A DNA stretch of 64,000 nt from Shewanella litorisediminis (GCF_016834455.1 NZ_CP069213.1:1550501-1614500); one strand, 5' to 3'. Positions 43,462 to 53,883 are shown, counted from the first letter of the stretch. The notes: generated by a model from the letters alone, not told the origin. A program made the numbers and translations.

Positions 43462-44805
43462 TTAACTCGGTTCTTTTTTCAGTAACCGGTAGAGGGTTGA
43501 GCGGGAAATATGCAGGGCCCTGGCCGCCGCTGAAATATTGTGTTTATGGTCGCTGATAGCTTTGAGCACGGCTTCAACATCCAGTTCGTCCCGCTGGCTG
43601 ACCAGGTCTTGGTGTTTGGCGTGGATGGCAACACTGAGCCCCAAATCGTCCGGTGTGATAAGCGGCGTTTCAGCCATGATAACCGCTCGCCGTATGCGGT
43701 TTTGCAGCTCTCTGACATTGCCCGGCCAGTCGTAATGACGCATGGCCCTGAGGGCACTGTCACTGAAGCTCAGCGAACCATTGGGTGGGGAGATCTGAGC
43801 CAGAAAAGCCTCAGCCATCAACTGGACTTCACTGCTGTACTCTCTGAGGCTGGGTACATGCAGCCTGAGCACATTAATCCGGTGGTACAGATCTTCCCGG
43901 AAGGTCCCTTCATCAACTGCTTTTTCAAGGTTCTGGTGAGTTGCGAAAATCATGCGGCAATTGATTTTCTGGGGGCTCTTGCCACCGATACGGGTGATTT
44001 GCCTGTCGTCAAGGACATGGAGCAGGTTGACCTGCAGCTCCAGCGGCAGGTCGGCGATTTCATCCAAAAACAGTACCCCGTCTTTGGCCTGTTCAATGTG
44101 CCCCTGATACTGCCGGTCGGCGCCGGTAAAGGCACCTTTTTCGTGGCCAAACAGGGTGGACTGAATCAGGCCTATGGGTAATGCGCCGCAGTTGATGGCG
44201 ACAAAGGGGCCCTCTGCCCGGGCAGACATGCGGTGCAGCCATTTTGCACACAGGCCTTTACCTGTCCCGGTTTCCCCGCTGAGCAGCACTGTTTCGTCAG
44301 TGCTGGCCAGCTTTTTTAAATCCCGTTTTAACTTGCTGATACAGGGATGTGTGCCCAAAATATCCGTGATTTTAACCCCAGGGCTTTTTATCGGCAGCAA
44401 TTTAGCCATGCCCTCGGCGTGGCCCAACGCTTTGTTGACTCTGTCCCAGTCAAGGGGGGTGTGATGATAGTCGATGAACCGGGCGCTGAGCAGCCACTGA
44501 CAAGCCTTATCCAGTTTGCCATCGGTGAGGGCTATCCAGAGTAAGTGAGGAAAATGGCTTTGAATAAGGGCAATGTCTGAAGACAGGGTATCGGTACGCG
44601 GGCACAGCATGGCGACGGCAACACCCAGCTGCTGTCCGCTCAGTTTCAAAATTGCTTCGTGACCGCTGGCGGCAGTCAGACAATGCCAGCCGTATGCCGC
44701 TAGGCGACGACTAACATCTGTTGCTTCCCGGGATTTTGACAGGAGCAAGAGATGGCGGGGCATTGTGCCAGCAGCGCGGGATTCCTTTTGCACCACTTTG
44801 TTCAT
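43462..44805 (-). CDS. Sigma54-type response-regulator-like activator (VpsR-like)
   Basis: A 447-residue three-domain protein. The N-terminal receiver-like domain lacks the acidic pair (HLLLLSKSREA in its place), so normal phosphorylation is doubtful. The AAA+ domain has Walker A GETGTGKG, an intact GAFTGA loop for sigma54 contact and Walker B GVLFLDEIADL, and carries an R-finger region. A Fis-type helix-turn-helix ends the protein (NISAAARALHISRSTLYRLLKK). Length and layout match VpsR of Vibrio, a c-di-GMP-linked biofilm regulator; whether this protein binds c-di-GMP is unknown. The start is uncertain: ATG at 44805 (GGAA 11 bases upstream) or ATG at 44763. It is upstream of the secreted Cys-rich protein gene on the same strand. 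Confidence 0.85.
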   Translation of the reverse strand: MNKVVQKESRAAGTMPRHLLLLSKSREATDVSRRLAAYGWHCLTAASGHEAILKLSGQQLGVAVAMLCPRTDTLSSDIALIQSHFPHLLWIALTDGKLDKACQWLLSARFIDYHHTPLDWDRVNKALGHAEGMAKLLPIKSPGVKITDILGTHPCISKLKRDLKKLASTDETVLLSGETGTGKGLCAKWLHRMSARAEGPFVAINCGALPIGLIQSTLFGHEKGAFTGADRQYQGHIEQAKDGVLFLDEIADLPLELQVNLLHVLDDRQITRIGGKSPQKINCRMIFATHQNLEKAVDEGTFREDLYHRINVLRLHVPSLREYSSEVQLMAEAFLAQISPPNGSLSFSDSALRAMRHYDWPGNVRELQNRIRRAVIMAETPLITPDDLGLSVAIHAKHQDLVSQRDELDVEAVLKAISDHKHNISAAARALHISRSTLYRLLKKEPS

Positions 44806-44904
44806 GTCGGTTGTATTTCCATCACAACGCCGGATCCTGAGTGTATGCAAGGATTGGCGGTCTCTCAAGGAAGCCGGTGCGATGTTTTTGACCGCAGTTG
44901 GCAA

Positions 44905-44930
44905 GAAAAAGGGCCGCGGAATGCGGCCCT
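44905..44930 (-). terminator. Terminator of the RND operon
   Basis: GGGCCGC-GGAAT-GCGGCCC followed, on the minus strand, by five T residues, 15 bases after the stop codon of the second RND gene. Confidence 0.85.
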
Positions 44931-44944
44931 CGAAGTTTGTCTGT

Positions 44945-47900
44945 TCAGTCTGCTTTACCGGCAAGCCAGGGAAGCAACTTGTCGGTGCGTCTGTTTGCCA
45001 TCCACAATCCCTGGGCTGCCCTGTGTCTTAAGCGATAAAGCGCTTGATAACACAAAGGAACCAAAAACAGACTGGTCACTGTGGAGAAGGTGAGCCCACC
45101 GATAATGGCAATGGCCATGGGATAATAGGGGGGACCACCGCCACCGATTTGGGTGTCGCCCATGGCAAGGGGCACAAGACCCAGTACTGTGGTGCCCACC
45201 GTCATCAACACAGGCCGCAGACGGGTAATGCACACGGCATGTATGGTGGCTGACAGTTCTTCCAGTGAGGGTGTCATCTGGTTGATTTGGTCAACCAGCA
45301 CTATGCCGTTGTTCACCACAATTCCCATCAGAATGAGTATGCCAATCATGGCCATCACGCCGTTGGGCGTGCCCGTTAGCCACAGTGCCCAGAAAACCCC
45401 TGTGATGGAAAAGAGGATGGACGTAATAATGGCCGAAGGCAGCAGCAGGGATTCAAACAGCGCTGCCATGACGATGTAAATCATGGCCACCGCCAGCAGC
45501 ATGTTCACCACCATTATCTGCTGATCTTCATCCTGACGCTCAAAGCCACCCCGCAGCGAATAATCATAGCCATGGGGAAGGTTAAGGTGGCTCATGGCCT
45601 GCTTGATTTTCTCCTGGGCTTCTTCGGTGGTAATGCCTTCCAGATTGGCACCAATAGACAGTGCCGTTTTACGATTAAAATGGCGTATGGTGTCAAAGCG
45701 GGGCGCAATCTCCACCTCCGCCAGTGACGACAGGCTGTATACCCGCTCTTCTACACGCAGTACCGGCAACTGCTTGAGCTTTTCCAGTGACTGTTGCCAA
45801 CTTTTCTCATAGGCAAGTTCAATGCGGATCTCCCCACTGGGATCGTGACGAAAACTTCTGAGCATTTGACCGCGCAGCGCCGTGGCAATGGCGCGGGCAA
45901 CGTCGCCGGCCTGGGTGCCAAGGCGCGCTGCCATATCCCGATTTACCCGGATAAGCACTTCCTGCTGGGCACCGCTCACCTCAGAATTGACGTCTTCAAG
46001 CCCCTCAATGGCGCTCAGCATGGGCATGGCTTCTTCGCTTAAGCGTATTAGCTCGCTGGTGGAGCGACCGGTCAGCGTAACGCGAATGCCCTGACGGTCA
46101 TTACTCCAGCCAAATTGCGGCTTGGCGATGGAGAATTTGGGGAATCCTTCCCGCATGGTTTTTTTCAGGGTTTCGAGGTCAAACTCAGCCCCTTTCTTAA
46201 ACAGCACGGTTGAAGAGGCGCGCTCGGGGTTGTAGTAGCTGTAAACCGAGTCGATGAAAAACGCCTCTTGATTGGCATAGAGGTAGCTCTCCATCTCGGC
46301 AACCACGGCTTCGATCACCGCAAGGGCGTGGCGACCTTCAATCTGATAATTGATGAAGAGTCGCTGCTTACTTGCACCATCTTCCTGATCCTGCTTCACA
46401 TTCGTAAGCGGCAGCGCGGTGGAGGCCAGCATCAGCACTGCAATCAGTGTGCTCCATTTAGGGTGGGTCAGTACCCAGTTCAGGCTCACTTCATAAAAAC
46501 GCTGCACCCTGGATTTTTGAGCGTTATCTTCGTGATGAATATGAATACGGGTCAGCATCAGTGGGATTAGCGTCTTGGCTACCAGCAGCGAGGCACCCAG
46601 TGAGATACAGATGGCAATGGCCACGTGCTCAAGGAAGATGGTGAGCTGCACCTTGGCGCCAAAAATATTGGGGAAAAATACGATGGCGGTGGTGAGTGTG
46701 CCCGCAAGCACTGCCAGCGCGACCTTGTCCACTCCGGCCAATACGGCCTTATCTTTACTCTCGTGGGGTTCTTTTTGTTTTTCCTGCAGCACACTTTCTG
46801 TAACGACCACTGCGTTATCAATGAGCATGCCCACGGCGAGCAGCAAGCCCATCATTGACAGTATGTTCAGGCTGTAGCCAAGCAGGTACATGGCGGCCAG
46901 GGTCATACAGATTGAAATGGGCACAGATGACACCACAATCAGCGTCATTCCCATGTTGCGCAAAAACAAATACAGCACGGCGAAGGAGAGGGCCGCACCA
47001 ATGAGTCCGGCCATCATCAGATCCCACAGGGAGGATTTTACCCCTTCGGCCTGATCTTCCATGATAAAGAGCTTGATACCGCTGAACTGCTTATCGGCTT
47101 TTACCTCTTCAATGACCCGCATTACCCGGGCAGACACTTCCACCAGGTTGGCCCCTGACTCTTTAAACACATCCAGACCCACGGCATAACGCTGATCCAG
47201 ATGGCGACCTTCGATACGTTCAGGCAGCTCATAGTTAATCTTGGCAATATCGCCAAGACGCACGCCCCGCGTGAGTACTATGTCCTCAATCTCTTTCAGG
47301 GAGCGGAACTCTCCTTTGGGAGAAACCTGGTATACCGATTTGTCCTGACGCAGCGTACCGCCGGCTATCACGAAGTTTTCGGCCTGCAACCGGCGGTTAA
47401 GTTCGGCGGAAGATATTCCGGAGGCAGCCAGTAAATCGGCATCTACACGTATGCTGATTTGCTTTTGCTCTACCCCGTAGAGGGTGACCTGTGAGACACC
47501 TTCCACGCGCTCCAGCGGTTGCCTGAGCTGTTTTTCCAGCAAGTCGTAGGCGCCGGATAGCTCCCGCTCGCTGGAAATACGCAGGTTAAAGATGGGCATA
47601 TCCGACGTGGAGAATTGTTGGATGAATACCCGCTCCACATCCTTGGGCAGTAAGTGCCTTACTGCATCGACCTTTTCACGGGCCTCCAGGCTTTTGGTGG
47701 CGGTATTTTCCCCCCACTTCATGCTGAGCTCGATAAAGGCACCATCCTGGCTGGATTCAGACGTCATTTTCTCAATGCCACTCATGGTGGCAAGGGACTC
47801 TTCCAGCACACGGGTGATGTCGCGCTCCACCTCCGCGGGTGTGGACCCCTTATAAGGGACCTGCACCATCACCTGGGGAATGTCGATTCCAGGAAAGAGC

Positions 47901-48004
47901 TCCAGTGGTAACAGCCGGGTGGACGCCATACCAAAGAGCAGTATGGCGACAAAACACATCACAGTGGTGACGGGGCGACGGACCGCGAGTTTGGTGATAT
48001 TCAT
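44945..48004 (-). CDS. RND-family efflux inner-membrane subunit (second)
   Basis: A 1019-residue RND protein with twelve transmembrane helices in two halves and two large periplasmic loops. The TM4 proton-relay Asp lies in GMLIDNAVVVTESV, and GIVVNNGIVLVDQIN marks TM10. It belongs to the HAE-type (multidrug or amphiphile) group. It overlaps the upstream RND gene by four bases (ATGA), so translation is coupled, and the two subunits probably form a mixed trimer as in MdtBC-like pumps. It differs clearly from the first subunit: it is 62 residues shorter and lacks its cytoplasmic insert. The substrate is unknown. Confidence 0.92.
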   Translation of the reverse strand: MNITKLAVRRPVTTVMCFVAILLFGMASTRLLPLELFPGIDIPQVMVQVPYKGSTPAEVERDITRVLEESLATMSGIEKMTSESSQDGAFIELSMKWGENTATKSLEAREKVDAVRHLLPKDVERVFIQQFSTSDMPIFNLRISSERELSGAYDLLEKQLRQPLERVEGVSQVTLYGVEQKQISIRVDADLLAASGISSAELNRRLQAENFVIAGGTLRQDKSVYQVSPKGEFRSLKEIEDIVLTRGVRLGDIAKINYELPERIEGRHLDQRYAVGLDVFKESGANLVEVSARVMRVIEEVKADKQFSGIKLFIMEDQAEGVKSSLWDLMMAGLIGAALSFAVLYLFLRNMGMTLIVVSSVPISICMTLAAMYLLGYSLNILSMMGLLLAVGMLIDNAVVVTESVLQEKQKEPHESKDKAVLAGVDKVALAVLAGTLTTAIVFFPNIFGAKVQLTIFLEHVAIAICISLGASLLVAKTLIPLMLTRIHIHHEDNAQKSRVQRFYEVSLNWVLTHPKWSTLIAVLMLASTALPLTNVKQDQEDGASKQRLFINYQIEGRHALAVIEAVVAEMESYLYANQEAFFIDSVYSYYNPERASSTVLFKKGAEFDLETLKKTMREGFPKFSIAKPQFGWSNDRQGIRVTLTGRSTSELIRLSEEAMPMLSAIEGLEDVNSEVSGAQQEVLIRVNRDMAARLGTQAGDVARAIATALRGQMLRSFRHDPSGEIRIELAYEKSWQQSLEKLKQLPVLRVEERVYSLSSLAEVEIAPRFDTIRHFNRKTALSIGANLEGITTEEAQEKIKQAMSHLNLPHGYDYSLRGGFERQDEDQQIMVVNMLLAVAMIYIVMAALFESLLLPSAIITSILFSITGVFWALWLTGTPNGVMAMIGILILMGIVVNNGIVLVDQINQMTPSLEELSATIHAVCITRLRPVLMTVGTTVLGLVPLAMGDTQIGGGGPPYYPMAIAIIGGLTFSTVTSLFLVPLCYQALYRLRHRAAQGLWMANRRTDKLLPWLAGKAD

Positions 48005-51000
48005 ACGCCGGCCTCCGCAGTGTCGGGTGCCTGGGTGGCAAAGTCTTTGCGGTCAAAGAGGGCATAAAGCACAGGAATGAGCACCAGGGTCAGCAAGGTA
48101 GAGAGTGCCAGACCAAAGATCACCGTGATGGCCATGGGGGCACGCACCTCGGCGCCATCACCCAGACCCATGGCCATGGGCAACAGGCCAAGCACGGTGG
48201 TCATTGTAGTCATCATAATGGGGCGCAAGCGGGACTTGGCCGCTTCACTGATGGCATCAAGCTTTTCAATGCCTTCGCTGCGCAGCTGATTAATACGGTC
48301 AATCAGCACAATGGCGTTGTTCACCACAATCCCCGCCAACATGATAAGGCCGATAAACACCACCACTGACACGTGTGTCCCCGTGAGGTAAAGGCCAAAC
48401 ACACTGCCACTGACGGCCATGGGCACGGCAAAGAGGATAAGCAGTGGATGCAGGAAAGACTCAAACTGACTGGCCATCACCAGGTACACCAGGAATACCG
48501 CCAGCACCAGCGCGATTTGCAGCGACTGGAAGGAGTGTTCCATTTCCTCGTTCTGTCCGCCAAAACTGGCCTGGATGGAGGCTGGCAATTGCTGTTTGGC
48601 CAAAATGCCACGGGCTTCAGTCACTGCTTCTGCCAGATCGCCATAGGCGAGGTTAGCCGATACCAGTGCTACACGCTGCTGGCTGATGCGATTGATGGCG
48701 GAGGGACCCAGCTCCAGTTTGACATCGGCTACCGCCGACAGCGGAATAGGGGTCGCGGCATCCGGGTTAACAATCATGTTGCCGATATCGCTTATTTGGT
48801 CGCGTTCGCTTTCTTCGGCGCGCACCAGAATATCAATCTTGCGATCCCGCAGGCTGTATTTGCTGGCAACTGTGCCACCAATGCGCTGGGCGATACGGTT
48901 GGCCACTGTCGGAGCATCCAGCCCCAGCGCCGCCAAGCGGTTGCTGTCGAAATGAATGGCAAGTTCGGGCTGCCCATCCCGCAGGCTGGTATTGATGTCG
49001 GCGAAACGATCGGACTGACCCAGTGCGCGCACCAGACTATCGGCACTTTGTTTAAGCAGATCCAGCTCATAGCCACGCAGTTCAATTTCAAGTGGGGTGC
49101 GGAAGCTGAAGAGTTCGGGATACTTGACCTTGGCTTCGAGCTCGGGAACGCGGCGGATTTCCTGGCGCAGGACATCGCTGACCTGGTCAAAGGCGTCATT
49201 GTCGGCAAGTACCACCTGCAAGCGGCCCCAGTTTTCGCCGCCGCGGCTGACATCCGATGTCATCAAACCGCCACTGCCGGCTTGGCTGTAGGCGTGTTTT
49301 ACCGCAGGCATGTCTTTGATGGAAAAAGCTAATTGCTGAAGTACTCTGTCAGTTTCACCAACTTCGGTGCCGGGAGGCAGCAGCACTTCTACATAAAACT
49401 CACCCTGATCCATGTTGGGAATAAGCTCCATGCCGAGGCGTGGCAGCAAAACTCCGGCACAGGCAGTGATACCAATGGCAACCATAAGGGTCAGTACCCT
49501 GGCTTTGAGTGCGGCAGCAAGCAGTGGGCGGTAGGTCACTTCCAGTGCGCGGTAGCCTTGGTTAAATAACCAGGTGAAAGGCTTAAGCAACATGCCCATC
49601 AGCCAGGAAAGCAGACGGCTTAATGATAGCGCCAGTGTCAGCAAGGTGGCAGGTAACCATTTGAAAAGCAGTACAAAGGGGAAGCTGAACACGGTGGCGC
49701 TGTAATGCTTCAGTTTGCCCATTTTGCCTTCAGGCTTTGCTTTGGGCTCCTTGCCCAGCAGTGGTGGCAGGGCTTTAAAGCCTTCGCGGGAAGCCAGCAT
49801 GGGGATGGAGGTCAAGGCAACCAGCAAAGAGGCAAGCAGAGCAAAGGTCACCGTGAGTGCCTGGTCAGAGAAGAGTGCTCCGGCAATGCCATCCACGAAC
49901 ACCAAGGGGACGAATACTGCAAGTGTGGTGAGGGTGGAGGCAAAAATCGCCCCGCTCACTTCCCTGGTGCCCTTGACGGCCGCGTCTATCCGCGACAGTC
50001 CCTGCTGCTTGTATCTGTCAATATTTTCCAGCACCACGATGGCATTATCCACCAACAGGCCCACGGCCAGAGCAATACCGCCAAGGGACATGATGTTCAG
50101 ACTGATGTCAGCGAAATACATCATGTTGAAGGTCGCTATCACCGAAAAGGGGATAGAGATGGAGATAATCAGTGTAGGAATGATGTCGCGCAGGAACAGG
50201 TAAATCACCAGCATGGCCAGAATAGAGCCAATCAGCGCAGAGGACGTCACTTCGCTCACCGCGCTCTCGATGAACTCGGACTGATCGTAGATGATTTCCA
50301 TTTTGGCGAGCGGATCTTTGCCGTTGATACGCTCTATGTCCTGCTTCAGTCGTTTGGCGACTGTCACTGTGTTGGCATCACCTTCTTTATAGATGGCAAG
50401 CTCAATGGACTCGCGTTGGCCGATTCGGGTGATGTCGCTGCGCTCTTTGTGCCCGTCGATGATGGTGGCCACTTCAAAGAGCCGCACCAGGCTCTGGCCG
50501 TTCTTGTACACCACCACCTGTCCCAGTTCCTCCAGGGAGTTGAACTGGTTGAGGGTGCGCACCAGATACTCTTTATCGCCCTGAACCACTTTACCGGCCG
50601 AAACGTTCAGGTTTTCGGCGGCGATACGGCTGCGAATTTGCTCCGCGCTCAAATCAAGCTGGGCCAGACGCTCCTGATTCAGCAGGATTTGTACTTCCTG
50701 TTCAAGCCCGCCGGAGAGACGCACTGCGGCGACGCCGGGCAGCCCTTCGAGCTGACGCTTGAGTTCTTCATCGGCGTAGGTGCGCAGCTGCTTCAGTTCA
50801 TCACCATTGGCATCTTCCCGCGAAAGCGCGACGCGCATAATGGGGTCGAGATTGGGGTTAAAGCGCAGCAGCAGCGGCTTTTGTACGTCAAGCGGCAGGG
50901 CGATGATGTCGAGCTTTTCCCTCACGTCGAGGTTTGCCATGTCCATGTCCGTACCCCATTCAAACTCGAGGATGACATCGGACATGCCAGAGCGGGACAC

Positions 51001-51246
51001 TGAGCTGATTTTACGCAGGCCTTTTACGGTACCCACAGATTCTTCGATGGGCTTGGAAACCAGTTGCTCCACCTCAATGGGGGCAGCGCCGTCGTAAAGG
51101 GTACGTATGGTGACTGTGGGGTAGCTCAAGTCGGGCAGCAACATGACCGCCAGACGGGAGAAACCCACCATACCGAAGAGGATCACCGCGAGCATAAACA
51201 TCCACACGGTGACCGGCCGTTTAACGGAAGTCGTGATTATTGACAT
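48001..51246 (-). CDS. RND-family efflux inner-membrane subunit (first)
   Basis: A 1081-residue HAE-type RND protein with twelve helices. The TM4 relay is GLLVDNAIVVLENIDRYK and TM10 has GIVVNNAIVLIDRIN. Between the two halves lies a cytoplasmic, Lys- and Pro-rich insert (KALPPLLGKEPKAKPEGK) that lengthens it beyond the usual 1030-1050. AAGGAG lies about eight bases before the ATG. It starts 12 bases after the adaptor gene and overlaps the second RND gene by four bases, so the three form one operon. With the adaptor it would move substrates through a TolC-like channel encoded elsewhere. Confidence 0.92.
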   Translation of the reverse strand: MSIITTSVKRPVTVWMFMLAVILFGMVGFSRLAVMLLPDLSYPTVTIRTLYDGAAPIEVEQLVSKPIEESVGTVKGLRKISSVSRSGMSDVILEFEWGTDMDMANLDVREKLDIIALPLDVQKPLLLRFNPNLDPIMRVALSREDANGDELKQLRTYADEELKRQLEGLPGVAAVRLSGGLEQEVQILLNQERLAQLDLSAEQIRSRIAAENLNVSAGKVVQGDKEYLVRTLNQFNSLEELGQVVVYKNGQSLVRLFEVATIIDGHKERSDITRIGQRESIELAIYKEGDANTVTVAKRLKQDIERINGKDPLAKMEIIYDQSEFIESAVSEVTSSALIGSILAMLVIYLFLRDIIPTLIISISIPFSVIATFNMMYFADISLNIMSLGGIALAVGLLVDNAIVVLENIDRYKQQGLSRIDAAVKGTREVSGAIFASTLTTLAVFVPLVFVDGIAGALFSDQALTVTFALLASLLVALTSIPMLASREGFKALPPLLGKEPKAKPEGKMGKLKHYSATVFSFPFVLLFKWLPATLLTLALSLSRLLSWLMGMLLKPFTWLFNQGYRALEVTYRPLLAAALKARVLTLMVAIGITACAGVLLPRLGMELIPNMDQGEFYVEVLLPPGTEVGETDRVLQQLAFSIKDMPAVKHAYSQAGSGGLMTSDVSRGGENWGRLQVVLADNDAFDQVSDVLRQEIRRVPELEAKVKYPELFSFRTPLEIELRGYELDLLKQSADSLVRALGQSDRFADINTSLRDGQPELAIHFDSNRLAALGLDAPTVANRIAQRIGGTVASKYSLRDRKIDILVRAEESERDQISDIGNMIVNPDAATPIPLSAVADVKLELGPSAINRISQQRVALVSANLAYGDLAEAVTEARGILAKQQLPASIQASFGGQNEEMEHSFQSLQIALVLAVFLVYLVMASQFESFLHPLLILFAVPMAVSGSVFGLYLTGTHVSVVVFIGLIMLAGIVVNNAIVLIDRINQLRSEGIEKLDAISEAAKSRLRPIMMTTMTTVLGLLPMAMGLGDGAEVRAPMAITVIFGLALSTLLTLVLIPVLYALFDRKDFATQAPDTAEAGV

Positions 51247-51258
51247 GGGATGTGCTCC

Positions 51259-52323
51259 TTAGTTTTTAACCGAAGCCACATCCAGTGGGGAGATGATTTC
51301 TACCAGAGACTGGTCTTTGAGGTTTTGTTGCCCACGGATCACCAGATGCTCTCCGGGTGCAATACCTGAGACCACTTCCACCAGATTACCTTCGCGATAT
51401 CCCAGTTCCACTTCGCGGCGCTCGGCAGTGGTGTCTTGAATGACATACAGGGTCTGCTTGTTGTCCTGGTTGATGATGGCGTTGTAAGGCACGGTGATAA
51501 CGTTTTCATGGGTGTCGTACTTCAGCTCAACCCGGGTAAACATGCCGGCCTTGAGGATAGCTTGCTGATTGGGCACCTTGAGGGTGACCTTAAAGGTACC
51601 GCTTTGGGCATCGACGACAGGACTGATGCGCAGGACTTCGGCTCCCACGGCATTTTGCTTGTTGTTGCTGGCGTAGATGTCTGCATGTTGTCCAAGACGC
51701 AGGCTGGAAAGCTGCTGCTCCGGCAGATGCACTATCCCGTGCAGCTCATCCTGATTGACCACATAGAACAGCTCTTCGAACTCTTTGGCCATGTTGCCGG
51801 CCTTGACATGGCGTTTGGCGATGATGCCATCCACGGGAGACACGATTTGACTCTCTTTAACCTGCAGCTTGGCCAAATCCAAACGGGCCTTGGCAGCCTG
51901 CAGGTTGTATTCGAGTTTGGCGATGGAGTCGGCGCTGACAAAGTCTTTGCTCTTCATCTTTTTCACCCGGGCCAGTTCCTGCTCGATGATGAGCACTTCG
52001 GCCTCAGAGCGGTCGAGTTCATATTGCTGACGCTTGGCGTCGATTACCGCCAGCAATTGACCCTGCTTCACCCTGTCGCCTTCTTCGACGTGCAAGGCTT
52101 CAATCATACCGGCGATTCGGGTCACCACATGGGCTTCCACCGGTGCTTCGAGGGTGGCTGTGGTGGAATAGAATGAGGAGACATTGCCCTGAACCACTAA
52201 TTGGGTCTCAACAGGTATGGCGTATTTTTCTTCTTCCTTTTTAGCTTCTTCCTGGCCACATGCGGCAAGTACGCCAACAAGTAGTAAGGGGAGGGCGAGT
52301 TTGAATGATTTGCGGGCTTCCAT
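51259..52323 (-). CDS. RND efflux periplasmic adaptor lipoprotein
   Basis: A 354-residue membrane-fusion protein. The signal sequence ends in a lipobox (LAAC), so it is anchored to the inner membrane. The barrel-sandwich motif SPVDGIIAKRHVKAGNMAKEFEELF, a short helical hairpin (about residues 90-145) and a C-terminal beta-barrel with VPYNAIINQDNKQTLYVI are all visible. It links the RND subunits to an outer-membrane channel. The ATG at 52323 is preferred to the upstream one at 52377 because it starts a normal lipoprotein signal and has AGG about eight bases upstream. It is first in the operon; I see no regulator gene beside it. Confidence 0.9.
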   Translation of the reverse strand: MEARKSFKLALPLLLVGVLAACGQEEAKKEEEKYAIPVETQLVVQGNVSSFYSTTATLEAPVEAHVVTRIAGMIEALHVEEGDRVKQGQLLAVIDAKRQQYELDRSEAEVLIIEQELARVKKMKSKDFVSADSIAKLEYNLQAAKARLDLAKLQVKESQIVSPVDGIIAKRHVKAGNMAKEFEELFYVVNQDELHGIVHLPEQQLSSLRLGQHADIYASNNKQNAVGAEVLRISPVVDAQSGTFKVTLKVPNQQAILKAGMFTRVELKYDTHENVITVPYNAIINQDNKQTLYVIQDTTAERREVELGYREGNLVEVVSGIAPGEHLVIRGQQNLKDQSLVEIISPLDVASVKN

Positions 52324-52555
52324 TGTTATACCTGTAATGTTAACTGTGATGCGCTTTAAAAGCAGGTTCCATGCCAAAACATGATAGTTGTTTATTTACA
52401 ATGTGTTAGTGGTGTTTTTTTTGATTTTACCGCCTTGCTCACTGTAAAAAAGTGGTGAAATTGTTTATCCAGTGGTGAGAAATACTAAAGACTGTTAACA
52501 AGTGAACTTCAAGGCGGGAATTGCAACAAAAGATGAAACTGAATGAGGCAGAAAC

Positions 52556-52580
52556 AAAAAAGGCGCCAAAGGCGCCTTTT
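52556..52580 (-). terminator. Terminator of gltA
   Basis: AAGGCGCC-AAA-GGCGCCTT hairpin with an A run at 52556-52560 that reads as T on the minus strand. It lies 17 bases past the gltA stop and may also end plus-strand transcripts. Confidence 0.85.
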
Positions 52581-52596
52581 ATACAGAAAGCTGTTG

Positions 52597-53883
52597 TTAT
52601 CGCTTGTCGATACTGACAAAGTCGCGGCTGTGTTCGCCGGTGTACAGCTGACGTGGACGGCTGATCTTGTGACCAGGCTGGTCCAGCATTTCTTTCCAGT
52701 GAGAGATCCAGCCAACGGTACGGGCCAGAGCAAAAATCACGGTGAACATGCTGGTTGGAATGCCGATGGCCTTCATGATGATACCTGAGTAGAAGTCTAC
52801 GTTCGGGTAGAGCTTCTTGGAGATAAAGTACTCATCATTCAGTGCAATACGCTCAAGCTCCATGGCTACGTCCAGCAGAGGATCGTTCACCTTGAGCTCA
52901 CTCAGCACCTCGTGGCAGGTTTCACGCATGACTTTGGCACGTGGGTCAAAGTTCTTGTACACGCGGTGACCGAAGCCCATCAGACGGAATGGATCATTCT
53001 TGTCTTTGGCGCGTTCAATAAACTCAGGAATGCGGTCAACAGTACCGATTTCTTCCAGCATGCGCAGACAGGCTTCGTTGGCACCACCGTGAGCTGGACC
53101 CCACAGAGACGCAATACCGGCTGCGATACAGGCGAATGGGTTGGCACCGGAGGAGCCGGCCAGACGCACAGTAGAAGTCGAGGCATTCTGCTCGTGGTCA
53201 GCATGCAGGATGAAGATACGGTCGATGGCGCGTTCGATGATTGGGTTTACCTTGTACTCTTCACAAGGTACGGCAAACATCATCGACAGGAAGTTACCGG
53301 CGTAGCTCAAATCGTTACGTGGGTAAACGAAGGGCTGACCGATGGAATATTTGTAGCACATGGCGGCCAGGGTCGGCATCTTGGATACCAGACGATAGGC
53401 TGCAATTTCACGGTGACGGGCGTCGTTCACATCCAGGGAATCCTGGTAGAAAGCAGACAGGGCACCAGTTACACCACACAGCATGGCCATGGGGTGTGCA
53501 TCGCGACGGAAGCCGCGGAAGAAGAATGCCAACTGTTCGTGAACCATGGTGTGGCTCTTCACAGTGTGGGCGAATTGTTCGTATTGCGCTTTTGACGGCA
53601 GTTCGCCGTACAGGAGGGCGTAGCAGAGTTCCAGATAGTTGGATTCTACTGCCAGCTGCTCGATGGGGTAGCCACGGTGCAGCAAAATACCCTTGTCGCC
53701 GTCGATATAGGTAATTGCTGATTCACAGGAAGCTGTTGCCAGAAACCCTGGATCAAAGGTGAAATAACCTTTGCTGCCCAGCTTGCTGATATCGATAACA
53801 TCGAAACCTTCGGTGCCCTGTTTAACCGGCAGTTCAATTGACTCGTTCCCCGGTAATTCCAATTTGGCTTTCAAATCAGCCAT
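52597..53883 (-). CDS. gltA: Citrate synthase
   Basis: A 428-residue type II (hexameric, NADH-sensitive) citrate synthase. It catalyses acetyl-CoA + oxaloacetate to citrate, the entry step of the TCA cycle. Active-site motifs are [24 protein letters not shown] and [17 protein letters not shown], which carry the catalytic His and substrate-binding residues; the following segment has the Asp of the DPLLDVA region. Length equals E. coli GltA (427). AAGGAGA lies about ten bases before the ATG. It is divergent from sdhCDAB-sucABCD with a 412-base shared region, as in enterobacteria. Confidence 0.97.
   Translation of the reverse strand: MADLKAKLELPGNESIELPVKQGTEGFDVIDISKLGSKGYFTFDPGFLATASCESAITYIDGDKGILLHRGYPIEQLAVESNYLELCYALLYGELPSKAQYEQFAHTVKSHTMVHEQLAFFFRGFRRDAHPMAMLCGVTGALSAFYQDSLDVNDARHREIAAYRLVSKMPTLAAMCYKYSIGQPFVYPRNDLSYAGNFLSMMFAVPCEEYKVNPIIERAIDRIFILHADHEQNASTSTVRLAGSSGANPFACIAAGIASLWGPAHGGANEACLRMLEEIGTVDRIPEFIERAKDKNDPFRLMGFGHRVYKNFDPRAKVMRETCHEVLSELKVNDPLLDVAMELERIALNDEYFISKKLYPNVDFYSGIIMKAIGIPTSMFTVIFALARTVGWISHWKEMLDQPGHKISRPRQLYTGEHSRDFVSIDKR

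Noticed and set aside
45030..45050. A fourth LacI-type operator (AAAGCGCTT) in the RND gene
   Set aside because: Only the central bases match, it lies deep inside coding sequence, and the flanks do not fit the palindrome.
49705..51003. 432-codon open frame antisense to the first RND gene
   Set aside because: A low-complexity shadow of the RND coding strand; no start signal or family.
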